In this document: piece after piece, positions 13,875-25,184 of the stretch
Numbering within the stretch: the first letter of the stretch is position 1
Layout of the letters: the number at the start of each line of letters is the position of its first letter
Assembly (NCBI GenBank): GCA_027257055.1
Contig: JAPVLO010000232.1
Span: 3,286,001-3,350,000 of the forward strand
Direction: 5' to 3'
DNA length: 64,000 nucleotides
Origin: Cephalopachus bancanus
Taxonomy: Eukaryota > Chordata > Mammalia > Primates > Tarsiidae
Made by a program: the position numbers and the translations under genes
Notes under the pieces: generated by a model
The model's database searches: none
The model's input: only the letters and a program-made list of their open reading frames with translations
Told to the model about the DNA's origin: nothing

Positions 13875-14130
13875 AGGTTCTTAACCTAGGAATTCAAGGG
13901 ATCTATAAACATGGACAGGAAAAACAAATACAATTTGTTCTCATTAACTTCTAAATAAAACGTGCAGTCCCTTCAATTATAAATGACAGCCTAAAACCAA
14001 GTAGTATTAGCCACAGTACCTATGATTTGTCACCAGTAGAAATCACACATTGTATAACACATTACAATTGTTCCAGACATTCCAAGTATTCATAATCACT
14101 ATGCTGAAGTAATAGCAGTCAACATACCCA
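13875..14130 (+). mobile_element. Ancient interspersed repeat, family not named
   Basis: The series gttcttaacctaggaattc, ggatctataaacatgg, cccttcaattataaatg, agtattagccacagtacctatgattt and caccagtagaaatcaca matches an old dispersed eutherian repeat I recognise by wording but cannot name with certainty. Confidence 0.45.
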
Positions 14131-14204
14131 ACACCAGATCTTCTTCTTAATGTGTTAATAAGTAAATGTATACTACAAATTTGGGTTATTAAAGATATTC
14201 TGAA

Positions 14205-14258
14205 AATGCTATTACAATAGGCTTCCTTTGTAATGCTATTATAATAGGCTTCCTTTGT
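14205..14258 (+). repeat. 27-bp tandem duplication
   Basis: aatgctatta[c/t]aataggc then ttcctttgt repeated twice head to tail with one mismatch. Confidence 0.92.
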
Positions 14259-14861
14259 GTGTATTCAAAAACATTGTTCTGAGAATGGGTGCACTGGCTG
14301 CACCAGAATGCCACAGTGCACCATGGCTGGTTAAGACCTCTGCTCCACTAGGATGCACAGGTCTGGAGTGAAGACCCAAACACAAACCCAGGCATTGCTA
14401 CCTGTGGCCCAAACTAAGTCATTTAAGCTCTCAGCATCTTGGGTTTCTTGTCGACAAATACTTCTCAGAGCTGCTGGAATGTGAGTATATACAAAAGGGC
14501 ACAACTCAAGTGTTAGATGATGCCAGGTTATGGCAAAAATGCTAGACTAACAGCACATATGCAATTAACGTGACATTTTTTAATAAAAGAAGGTGAGCAA
14601 AACAAGTTTTAAAGCCAAAACAAAGAAAGACAACACTTTACAGTTTTATAATCCCAAAACTAGATGAAAAAAAAAATCTTCCCCTCAGATAATTCTAAAG
14701 ATATCCAAAAAACCAAAATGATAATCAAGATATGAACCAAACTCAAAGAGTCACAGCTCATTTTTCCACATAATCATCTAAATTTTGGTCACTCATGAAA
14801 AACTACAGAGTTGACTAAACAAGAAGAGAATATTAACAGCTACATTTAAAATGCAAATATA

Positions 14862-15151
14862 AGCCGGGCTCGGTGGCTCAGCCTGTAATCCTGCCCCTTT
14901 GGTAGGCTAAGGTGAGTGGATTGCCTGAGCCCGCGGGTCCGAGACCCGCCTGGGCAGAGAGACCTCATCTCTACAATAAATCAAAAAATCAGCCGGGCGT
15001 GGTAGCACATGCCTGTAATTCCGGCTACTCGGAAGGCTGAGGTGGAAGGATCGCCGGAGCCCAGCAGGTCGAGGCTACGGTGGTCGGGAGCGGCCACTGC
15101 ACTCCAGTCTGGGCGACACAGTGAGACTCCAACTCAAAAAAAAAAAAAAAG
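14862..15151 (+). mobile_element. Young lineage-specific Alu
   Basis: Full dimer, gccgggctcggtggctcag to actccaactc plus A tail. Perfect 11-bp duplication atgcaaatata at 14851-14861 and 15152-15162. Confidence 0.95.
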
Positions 15152-15162
15152 ATGCAAATATA

Positions 15163-15851
15163 GCATAAAGCAATCTCATTACTTTATTTTTACCACAGAA
15201 GAGAACACATTTATAAATTGTGTCGGAATGCTTTTTGTTCTAATATGCTATACATATTTCAACAATCTCAGATCTAATTACAAGCACAAAAAAATTCAGT
15301 TTATTTGTGATTATGAATTAAGAATAGATGAATTGGCTACATTATGAACATACTATCTTAACTAGTGCAGACAAAAAAAAAATCTTTAATCCTCAGAGAC
15401 TGGAGGTTACAAGGAAGAGAGTACAGATAATCCCAAAAGTGAAAGAGCTATAGTTTTGAATCGAGGAAGAGATATCCATTCAGACAGCCATGAACTATGG
15501 GGATAAATTTGGGAAAGGGAAAAGAAGGCAATTTATATCTCACAGTACTCTGACATTGGGCTGGGAAAATAATATGTACCTGTGACAGTAAATGCCTACA
15601 AGGCAACAGTAAGTTTAGTCCATCACTGAGAACAATATAAAACAGTAAAACAACTATGGAAAAGTGAGCGTGACAAGTGGCAGATTAAGAAGTAATCAGA
15701 GTTCAGTGGGAATGATCAGGGTAGGTGTCCTGGAAGAAGCAGAATATCACTGATTTTAAAGACAAGTCAGGTCTAATGAAGAAGAGAGGAAAGGGGGACA
15801 GAGGAGGGGCAGGTAATCTAGAAAGGAAGCAAGGGTTGTAAGAACTAGTTT
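15163..15851. other. Unique intronic sequence left of L1 copy A
   Basis: No named repeat. Its right end was the L1 target site. Confidence 0.5.
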
Positions 15852-15865
15852 AGAAAGTAACAAAC
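15852..15865 (+). repeat. Target-site duplication, left (L1 copy A)
   Basis: agaaagtaacaaac, identical to 21581-21594. The start in A-rich sequence fits L1 endonuclease priming. Confidence 0.95.
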
Positions 15866-16413
15866 CGCTGGGGCATCGGGGCAGTCTGGACAACCACTGC
15901 AGCCAGAGTCGCAGCAGCCGCCAGTGCTGCTGCGGCCTCCATGGTAGCCATAGCACATAGTGCCACCCGTGCCTGAGGCGATCCACGACTTCAGACCTTG
16001 AAGCCCCTGCAGGCAAGATCTGCTGGGATCGCTGCCACCTCTGCTGCCACCTTGACGTCCTGCCGGCCGTGGGTCTCTTCCCGTGTGCCCTGAGGCAGGC
16101 TTCCATCTCCACTTCTGCCCAGCTCCTGTCCTGCTCCACCCCCTCTGGGGCGAGCAGCTGAGATAGCACCACCTGCTGGCGATTCAAAAAAGTAAACCTA
16201 CAGCCCCACTGCATGGACAGATTCCAAGGCAGTGGGAAGTGGGTTTCAGATTATCCATACACCTGTCGGCGGATACCAGGACCTGCAGATAGATTCTGAA
16301 TCACAACTCCGCACTTAAGTAAATCTCAAAACTGCAAAAAGGACCACCCCCAACCTACAGTGCAACTCCAGAACTGAACAAAGTAAGAGGGCATAAATAA
16401 AGAAGAATAGGAG

Positions 16414-17421
16414 ATGGAACAAACAGAAGTAAAACCAGCCCCTCTACCCCTGAATAACAGAATTAAAGAAGACGGTGACATGGAGGGAAGGAAAAAGCAG
16501 GGAGGAAAAAAAACCCCACAAATGAAGAAAAATCAAAAGAAGAATATAGGTCTCACACAGACCCCTGGGAGGTCAGACACTGAGAAACAGACTTCGGAAC
16601 ACAAACAATGAAGAACCCCCAGAATTTTGCTCACATGCAATGAACCCAGACATCAAGACACTAATAGAGAGAATTTAAAAATTGAGGAGATACAAGAGTA
16701 AAATAGGAAGGAGCTGATGTCAGAAATAACAGCAGTAAAGAATACTGTGATGGAAATAAATAACAAACTAATAAGCATGGAAAGCAGAATTAGCCAGGCA
16801 GAAGAAAGAATCTCAGAGCTTGAAGACCAAAACTCAGAACTAACTCAAACTGTCAAAAACATAAAAAAGAAGCTCAAAAAAACAGAACAAAACCTTCAAG
16901 AGATGATCACTTCAGGAAACCGAACCTAAGAGTAATTGGCCGTCCTGAGGCAGAGAAAGAAACAGAGGCCACACTGGAACAAATATTTCATGAAATCATT
17001 CAAGAAAACTTCCCCCATCTCAACAGTGATGAAAAAATTCAAACACAAGAGATTCAGAGAACCCCTGCAAGACAACAAATGAGAAGACCAACTCCCAGAA
17101 ATTAATAATTCACCTAAACAAAGTAGGTATAAAAGAAAAACTCCTAAAGGCAGCAAGAGAAAAAGGTCAGACTACCTACCAGGGAAGACCAATTAGAATA
17201 GCAGCAGATTTATCTACAGAAACCCTCCAGGCTAGGAGAGCTTGGAGCCCTATCTTCAAAGTCCTAATAGATAAACAATTTCAACGGAGAATAATCTACC
17301 CAGCCAAGTTAAGCTTCATCAGCGAGAGAGAATTAAAGTCTTTCCCAGATATCCAATCCTTAAGAACCTACGCTGCCAACAGACCAGATCACCTCTACAT
17401 GAAACACTTAAGAAAGTATTG
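16414..17421 (+). pseudogene. L1 copy A ORF1 (broken)
   Basis: Remains of the L1 RNA-binding chaperone ORF1p. A 65-codon lysine-rich N-terminal part (16414-16611) ends in a stop. A 70-codon part (16717-16929) encodes the coiled coil, with heptad-like stretches such as MESRISQAEERISELEDQ, then stops. Further on, out of frame, come segments homologous to the RRM and C-terminal domains (e.g. the YPAKLSFIS motif near 17300). Stops and frameshifts mean no intact trimeric ORF1p can be made. Confidence 0.85.
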
Positions 17422-17579
17422 AACACAGAAGAAAAGGAAAAAAGAACAACAACGTTCTTCACAAAAGTACAGGCAAAAGATTAAAAACACACATGACCAA
17501 CCCTAAAACCAAAAGAAAGACAACACACAAATAGAAAGAACAACAACTCTGTAAACATTATGATAGGGATAAACTCCCA

Positions 17580-20500
17580 CATTTCAATAATTAGTTTAAA
17601 TGTGAACAGACTAAAAGACACCACTGAAAAGACATAGAATGGCAAAATAGATAAAATATCACCAGACAACAATCTATTGCCTTCAAGAGACTCACCTGAC
17701 TAGAAAGGACACTCTCAGACTCAAAGTAAGAGGATGGGAAACAAATTTTCAGGTGAGTAGACCACAAAAGAAAGGAGGAGTCGCAATCCTAATCTCAGAC
17801 AAAATACCCTATAAGCTACCAAAAATTACAAAGATACAGAAGGCCACTACATAATGATAAAAGGTTCAATCCATCAACAAGAAATATCCATCCTAAACAT
17901 ACATGTACCCAACATAGGAGCACCAACTTTCATAAAGCAGCTCCTAGGTAAACTAAAAAAAGATAACAACTCCAATACCATCATAGCTGGGGATTTTAAT
18001 ACCCCACTCACAACCCTAGACACATCATCAGGACAAAAAATCAGCAACGAGATCTGAAACCTCAATGTGACTCTTGATCAAATGGATTTCACTGACACCT
18101 ACAGAACACTCCATCCAAAGACCACAGAATACACATTCTACTTATCACCACATGGAACGTACTCTAAGATTAACCACATACTTGGCCATAAATCAAGCAT
18201 AAGCAAATTTAAAATGACTGAAATTTTACCATGCACCTTCTTGAACCACAGTGGAATAAAGATAAACATTAACACCAACAAGGTTCCCCCAAAACCCACA
18301 AAGACATGGACACTTATCAGCATGATGCTAAACAACTCCTGGGTCAATGATGAAATAAAAACAGAGATTAAAAGATACCTGGAAACAAATGAAAATAAAG
18401 AAACATCTTACCAAAATCTCTGGGATGCCATGAAAGCTGTAGTACAAGGGGAATTTATATCCCTACAAACGCACATGAAGAAAATGGAAGGATCATAAAT
18501 TAATAGCCTAACAATCCACCTAAGAAAGCTGAAAAAAGCAAGACCACAAAAACCCTAATTTCAGCAGAAGAATCCAAATCACCAAAATAAAAGCCCAAAT
18601 CCAGGACATAGAAGACAAAAAGATAATACAAAAAAAATCAATGAAACAAAAAGCTGGTTCCTCAAAAGGATAAACAAGATTGATGGTCCCCTAGCTAGAC
18701 TGACCAAGAAAAAGAGAGAAAAAGCCCAAATAAACACTATCAGAAACACAAAAAATGAAGTCACATCTGATCCTGAAGAATTACAAAGATCATTAGAGAC
18801 TACTATGCACACTTGTACGGAAACAAACTTGAAAACTTTAAGGAAATGGAGGACTTTCTATCATCACACAACCTGCCTAAACAAGAAGAAATTGAGACCC
18901 TAAATAGACCAATAATAATCAAGGAAATTGACTACGTAATAAGAAAACTACCCACCAAAAAAAGCTCTGGATCAGATGGCTTTCCAGCAGAATTCTACAA
19001 GACAATTAAAGAGGAGCTGATACCAATCCTACTGAAGGTATTCCAGGCGATTGAGAAAGATGGAACTCTCCCCAAATCATTTTACGAAGCTAACATCACA
19101 TTGATACACAAGCCAGGTAAAGACCCAACAAAGAAAGAGAACTACAGGCCAATATCTTTGATAAACATAGATGCTAAAATTCTCAACAACATCCTAGCGA
19201 ACCGGATTCAACAACACATCTCAAAAATCATCCATCATGACCAAGTAGGCTTCATCCCTGGGATGCAAAGCTGGTTCAACATTCGTAAAACCATAAATGT
19301 AATTAAATATATCAACAGATGCCAAAACAAAAACCACATGATTATATCATTAGATGCAGAAAAAGCTTTTGATAAAATCCAGCACCCCTTCGTGATAAAA
19401 ACCCTCGAACATCTAGGCATATGGGGAACATACCTCAAAATAGTAAAAGCCATCTACGAGAAACCTACAGCCAGCATACTCCTAAATGGACAAAAATTGG
19501 AACCATTTCCTCTGAAAACTGGAACAAGACAAGGATGCCCACTCTCACCCCTCCTGTTCAATATAGTATTGGAAGTCCTGGCTAGAGCAATCAGAGAAGA
19601 GAAGGCAACCAGGGGTATCCAAATAGGAAAAGAGGAAGTCAAGTTATCTCTCTTTGCAGATGACATGATTGTGTACCTTGAAAACCCAAGAGAATCTGTC
19701 AAAAACCTCCTTACACTGATAAGGATTTTGGCAAAGTCTCAGGATACAAAATAAATGTGCAAAAGACAATCGCATTTCTTTACACCAATAATAAACAAAC
19801 AGAAACCCAAATAAAAATCACAATTCCGTTCACAATAGCCACAAAAAAAAAAAGAAATACCTTGGCATCTTCCTAACCAGAAACGTGAAAGACCTTAACA
19901 ATGAAAACTACAAAACACTGCTCAAAGAAATCAAAGATTACACAAACAAGTGGAAAAATATCCCATGCTCATGGATTGGAAAAATCAACATTGTGAAGAT
20001 GTCCATCTTACCTAAGGCAATCTACAAATTCAATGCAATACCCATCAAATTACCAGCAACAGTCTTCTCAGACCTAGAAAAAACAACACAGGAATTCATA
20101 TGGAAACACAAACATCCAAGAAAAGCCAGAACAATCCTCAGCACAAAAAACAAAGCAGGTGGTATCACATAATCAGACTTCAAACTTTACTATAAAGCTA
20201 CAATCATCAAAACAGCTTGGTATTGGTACAAAAACAGGCATATAGACCAATGGAATAGAATTGAGATTCCAGAAGCAAAACTTCAATTTCTCAACCAACT
20301 CATCTTCAACAAAGCCTCCACCACCTACCACTGGGGAGAGGAGAACCTTTTCAGTAAATAGTGCTGGGAAAACTGGCTGACCACATGCAGAAGATTGAAA
20401 CAGGACCCCTATCTATCCCCATACACAAAAATTAACTCTAAATGGATCAGAGACTTAAATATAAAACCTCAAACCATAAGAACCTTAGAAAATGAAGGAC

Positions 20501-21280
20501 ATACCCTCATGGAAATTGGAACTGGCATCCAATTCCTGAACAAAACCCGAAACCCACAGGCCATAAGAGAGAAGATAGACAAGTGGGACCTCATTATACT
20601 GACAAGCTTCTGCAAAGCCAAAGAAACCATCAAGAGAGCAGGGAGACAGCCTACAGACTGGGAAAAAGTATTTGCCAATTCCAGGTCTGACAAAGGCTTA
20701 ACATCTTGGATCTACAAGGAACTCAAACGTGCTGAAAAGAAAAAAGCAAACAACCCCATTATAAAATGGGCCAAAGATATGAACAGACACTTCTCAAAGG
20801 AAGACATCCGAGCAGCCAACAGACACATGAAGAAATGTTCAACCTCACTAATCATCAGGGAGATGCAAATCAAAACCACACTGAGATACCACCTAACTCC
20901 AGTCAGAATGGCAATTATCAATAACTCAAAAAATAACAGTTGCTGGAGAGGGTGTGGCGAAAAGGGAACACTGCTACACTGTTGGTGGGAGTGCAAACTA
21001 GTGCAAGCTCTGTGGAAAACAATATGGCGATTCCTAAAACCTCTAAATATTGACCTCCCATATGATCCCGCAATCCCCCTACTGGGAACTCAAATCACTC
21101 TGTGAAAAAGATACCTGCACACGTATGTTTATCGCAGCATTGTTCACAATAGCAAGAACCTGGAAGCAACCATGCTGTCCATCAAAAGAGGACTGGATTA
21201 AAAAAATGTGGTACATATACACGATGGAATACTACGCAGCCATAAAAAACAACAAAATCATGAATTTCGCAGCAACCTGA
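17580..21280 (+). pseudogene. L1 copy A ORF2 (broken endonuclease-reverse transcriptase)
   Basis: Remains of L1 ORF2p. The AP-endonuclease part is split over frames: GDFNTPL lies in the segment 17854-18057, and the catalytic SDH region reads LNHSGIK in 18067-18498, so the key Asp is Asn. The longest piece (18813-19754, 313 codons) holds the reverse-transcriptase fingers and palm, including [25 protein letters not shown] and the intact FADD active-site box at residues 281-284 (19653-19664). After a frameshift come 19885-20172 and 20395-21105, the latter with the Cys-rich [18 protein letters not shown] segment. The end of the protein is in yet another frame (21050-21280). Multiple lesions make it dead. 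Confidence 0.9.
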
Positions 21281-21580
21281 ATGGAACTAGAGTCTATAAT
21301 ACTGAGTGACCTCTCACAGAAACAAAGATCTGAGAATCACATGTTCTCACTCATATAGTGGACCTTGAACATCCAACGTAATACTATAAGAAAATAACTG
21401 ACAGTGGTGGGATACTATGGGGACAGAGGGGAAGGGAGATGGAATTAACGGTAGTAAATATCTGTCTGGGGACAGGGAGACACCTCTTATCAACAAGGGT
21501 TTTGTTGAAGCATATTTGTATACCTAACCCTTAACTGTACCCCACAATATCATAATAAAAAATATTGATTATTAAAAAAA

Positions 21581-21594
21581 AGAAAGTAACAAAC
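21581..21594 (+). repeat. Target-site duplication, right (L1 copy A)
   Basis: agaaagtaacaaac, identical to 15852-15865. The same 10-mer agaaagtaac recurs just downstream (about 21610 and 21635), so the target itself was locally repetitive. Confidence 0.95.
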
Positions 21595-22024
21595 TGTGTT
21601 GGAATGCTAGAAAGTAACTAAATGTTACTAAATGTTAGAAAGTAACAAGAAAAGACTCCCCCCTTTCTGAATTAAATCATAAAAACAGCTAGTCACAGAT
21701 CATCTGAAAGTCACTATCAAGGGGTAAGTAAAGGAAACCATCTCCCAAAAGATAATTTAAAATCTCTCAGACACAGTCATACTAGAGTATTTGGAAAACA
21801 GCTGTACATGGAAACATAGGTGCAAATACTCCCCCCATCAAGCCTCAGAAGATATATAAATCCACAAAGGAAGACAGTGCTTCAGAGTGTCTGAAAGCAA
21901 GAAACCAGAGTGAGGACATTCTGTGAGTTTCTGACAAGAGAAAAGGACATTTAAAAAAATTCATAAAGTCACATGAAGCAAATGTGTTGATTTAAAGTAT
22001 TAGGCACCTGAATTTTAGCAAGTT

Positions 22025-22420
22025 TTTCATTTCTGTAACTTTTTATTTTGAAATCATTTCAAATTTATAGAAAAGCTGCAATACTACAAAGCACCCACTG
22101 CACTCCAGCTTGAGAGACGAAGTGAGACTCCAACTCAAAAAAAAAAAAAAAAACTCACATGTGCCCTACACACACATAAAACATACACAAATATTTTCTT
22201 CTGAAACATGTGACAATAAATTGCAGACATGATGCCTTTTACCTGTAAATATTCCAATGTGATTTCCACAATATAAGGACAATCTGTTATGTAACTATAG
22301 TACTTTGACCAAAATTAGGAAATTAACAGCCATACAATACTATCATCTACAAACGATATTCTATTTTACAAACTGTACATATATGACTTTTAAAGGAAAA
22401 AAACTGACTCAGATCCAATC
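22025..22420. mobile_element. Old L1M 3' UTR relic, split by an Alu piece
   Basis: Sequence such as tttatagaaaagctgcaa, then after the Alu fragment ttgcagacatgatg, taaggacaatctgttatgtaac and caatactatcatctac resembles the conserved 3' part of L1M families. Confidence 0.5.
22087..22153 (+). mobile_element. 5'-truncated Alu end
   Basis: Only the last part of a right arm (cactgcactccagcttgag ... actccaactc) and its A tail, inserted in the older L1M relic. Confidence 0.8.
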
Positions 22421-22936
22421 CAAGATTGTACATATTTATTTTTTTGACACAAGATTTTTTTTAAGTTTACTGAAGGCAGATATAATTAGATTTTAAAAAT
22501 CCAGTGCCCAGCAATGTTATCCTACCTTGTTTTTTTCATTTTACATGCTTTTCTCTTTATATGCTCCATTATTTTTAAAAAAAAAATAAAATTTGGGAGA
22601 GGCATATGAAGCTCAGTAAACTCTTTATCATGCATAATCAGAGTTACAGGACTATACTGTCCTCTCATGAGTTATGCATATTCCCATTTCTCATTTAACC
22701 ACCAAAACCTCGAAAGCAACTTCCCTTACTCATCTCTGTATCCCTCATAACTTACATGTTACTATGATTGTTGGGAGGGCAAAGTATGTTTGATGTCTGA
22801 AGAATGATTCAGAAAAACAGAAAGAACAGAGCTAGTCTTTTCAAGTTAAACTCTCCATTAATATTCTTCAAGAAAGAGAAAAAGGAATTGTACATCAAAG
22901 CAATTAGAGAATAATAGTGTGTGAACATGAAACAAT

Positions 22937-23008
22937 ATATTTAATGGTATTAATGGTATTTAATGGTATTAATCATTTAGAATAAGTGGTATTAATCATT
23001 TAGAATAA
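22937..23008 (+). repeat. Short AT-rich tandem repeat
   Basis: Repeated taatggtatt units followed by two copies of ggtattaatcatttagaata. Confidence 0.8.
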
Positions 23009-24855
23009 AGGAAAATATTCCATATTCCACCCCTCCACTCATACCTTCCAGAACAGTGACTCCTTGGTCATAGTCCCTTTTACAGTCAGTGCACTGCTGT
23101 CACTTGCCATTGATTCTGCGACACACATTTATTCACATTTTCATGTCTCTGATACCAATGGCATCTTGCTAACACCATGGGCCAGGTAGTAACCATAACA
23201 TAGCACATGATGTTGTTTATGTAAAATCAAGAAAGCAGAAGCATCAAAACACGCTAAGTGAAAGTCAGCAGCTAGGGAGAGCACCCTGGAGTCTGCAGAA
23301 GAGCACTCTAAGACTGCCACCTCACTAGCACTCTTAATGTACAGAGGGTGACAGTGTGCAAAAAACACTCACCTCCACAGTTGGAGTCAGAAAACGATTC
23401 AGAAGACCTAGACTCTGACTGTAAATTTCAAAATACTGTAACCAATTCATTTAATTTAAATGTTCCTTTCTATGTTTATCTAATAAATATAAAAATGAAT
23501 ATTCTAATGAGTAAGAAAGCACTTTATTATAGCTTGCTTAACTGTCAAGGTTTTATCTTAGCAGAACATAAAATCTTATAATTACTGGCATCTTAGATGC
23601 AATAACACACAGTATTTCAAGCACAGAGGAGAACACTGTCCAATGTCTGAAGAGTTCCTTCAGAAGCAGACCACAGCAAGGCCAGAAGCCTAGCATGACA
23701 CCCACCAGCTGTAACCTTCTGCAGACACTGACATGGTTCTTGCAAGCCAGAGGGCACTGCAACACTCAAGAAGCCACATCTTGGGGCCACATTTCAGAAG
23801 GCAGGGTCTGTGTCTCCATTACAATGCACTTCTGGCTTGCAACAGGGCAGGTCAACCGTGTGGGGAGGCCACACAACACGTATATCCCACAAGCCAGACA
23901 CAGTTGTTGTGTTAAATCTAGACCTACTAACCTGACAACACCCTTTTAATTACCAATTTTTCCTGAATCTCTGAAGTTTTTTTAAATCGAGAAGCTGCCA
24001 ATTGCATTTTTCTGCTGGTCAAGTTATTCTAAGCATAATATCCAAATAATGAAACATAAATCGATTATTTTAAAGCAACATATTTTTTAATGCAGTTTCA
24101 TGTACCTTGATCATTTCTATGTATTGTCTTATTTCTAAATTTTATATATTAGATCTAGGCATACACATACACACATATATGTCTAAATATGAATGAGTAT
24201 ATAGAGATAAAGGTATATTTCCAAATGCTTGAGGATAAACTTCAGAAAAAGACAAATCCCTTACAAATGTTCACAGACACATACAAATAAGCTCATAATT
24301 ATAACTATATTGCTATGACTCAGGCAGTAAATATGCATAGCTGCAGATTCAATCATTTCTTAAAAGAACGTTTCGTCCAGGTGTTAGGATGCAAAGGTGA
24401 ATGAAAATGGTTATCTAAAAAGCTCACAATCAAAGGAATCTTAGAGATAACACTCAGATAAAAACATAAGACCCAGAGAAATAAAGAAATGTATCCAAAG
24501 TAAAATGGCTCGTTGGTAACAAGGTTGAGACAGAGGCATTTTCAATCAGCAATCCAGGAATATGCTCATTTAGTCTCTATTAAACAGTGTTCTGGATTAG
24601 ACTTGAGGAAAGCATTGCCAGTTTTATAGACAAGAAAACCTGTGCTGACCTGGACTGGTTGGTCCGAAAGCCTGATCTCCTCCCTTATATCACCTTGTCT
24701 CTGTGCTAACCACTGCAATGCATTTACAAACTCCAGTCTGTCTCTTCCTGAAAGATGACCTGGCCCAGTGTAAAAGGGGTTCCACGTACCACACCATACT
24801 AATTCCTCCCTCCTACTAAAAATATAATGGGAGAGAGGGTAGAGCAGGAATACAA
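23009..24855. other. Unassigned intronic sequence
   Basis: AT-rich, includes a (TA/CA)-rich patch at about 24160-24200. No gene seen. Confidence 0.5.
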
Positions 24856-24869
24856 TAGCTGATATTCTT

Positions 24870-25170
24870 CCTTTTTTTTTTTTTTTTTAAGTCCGAGTCT
24901 CACTCTGTCACCCAGGCTGGAGTGCAGTGACACATTCACTGCAACTGCAGTCTCAACCTGCTGTGCTCAGATGATCCTTCCACCTCAGCCTTCCAAGTAG
25001 CTGGAACTACAGGCATGCGCCACCAAGCCCAGCTAATTTTTTGATTTATTGTAGAGAGGAGGTCTCGCCAAGTTGCTCAGGCTGGTCTCGAACCTGTGGA
25101 CTCAGGTAATCCTCTCACCTTGAACTCTCAAAGTACTGGAATTATAGGTGTGAGCCACCATGTCTGGCAG
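24870..25170 (-). mobile_element. Young lineage-specific Alu
   Basis: Reverse dimer: T tail then gagtctcactctgtcaccc, the linker taattttttgatttattgta, ending gtgagccaccatgtctgg. Perfect 14-bp duplication tagctgatattctt at 24856-24869 and 25171-25184. Confidence 0.95.
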
Positions 25171-25184
25171 TAGCTGATATTCTT

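Larger units (their letters stand above)
15866..21580 (+). mobile_element. L1 LINE insertion, 5.7 kb (copy A)
   Basis: Near-complete L1 on the plus strand: a GC-rich 5' UTR of about 550 bp, broken ORF1, broken ORF2, a short 3' UTR with a G/A-rich tract, and a short A-rich tail. It is flanked by a perfect 14-bp duplication (agaaagtaacaaac at 15852-15865 and 21581-21594), so both ends are exact. The 5' UTR is short and lacks the AAGATGGC (YY1) motif near its start, so it is either 5'-truncated or of a different 5' UTR type from copy B. It lies in the sense strand opposite to CHCHD3 transcription. Confidence 0.95.
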
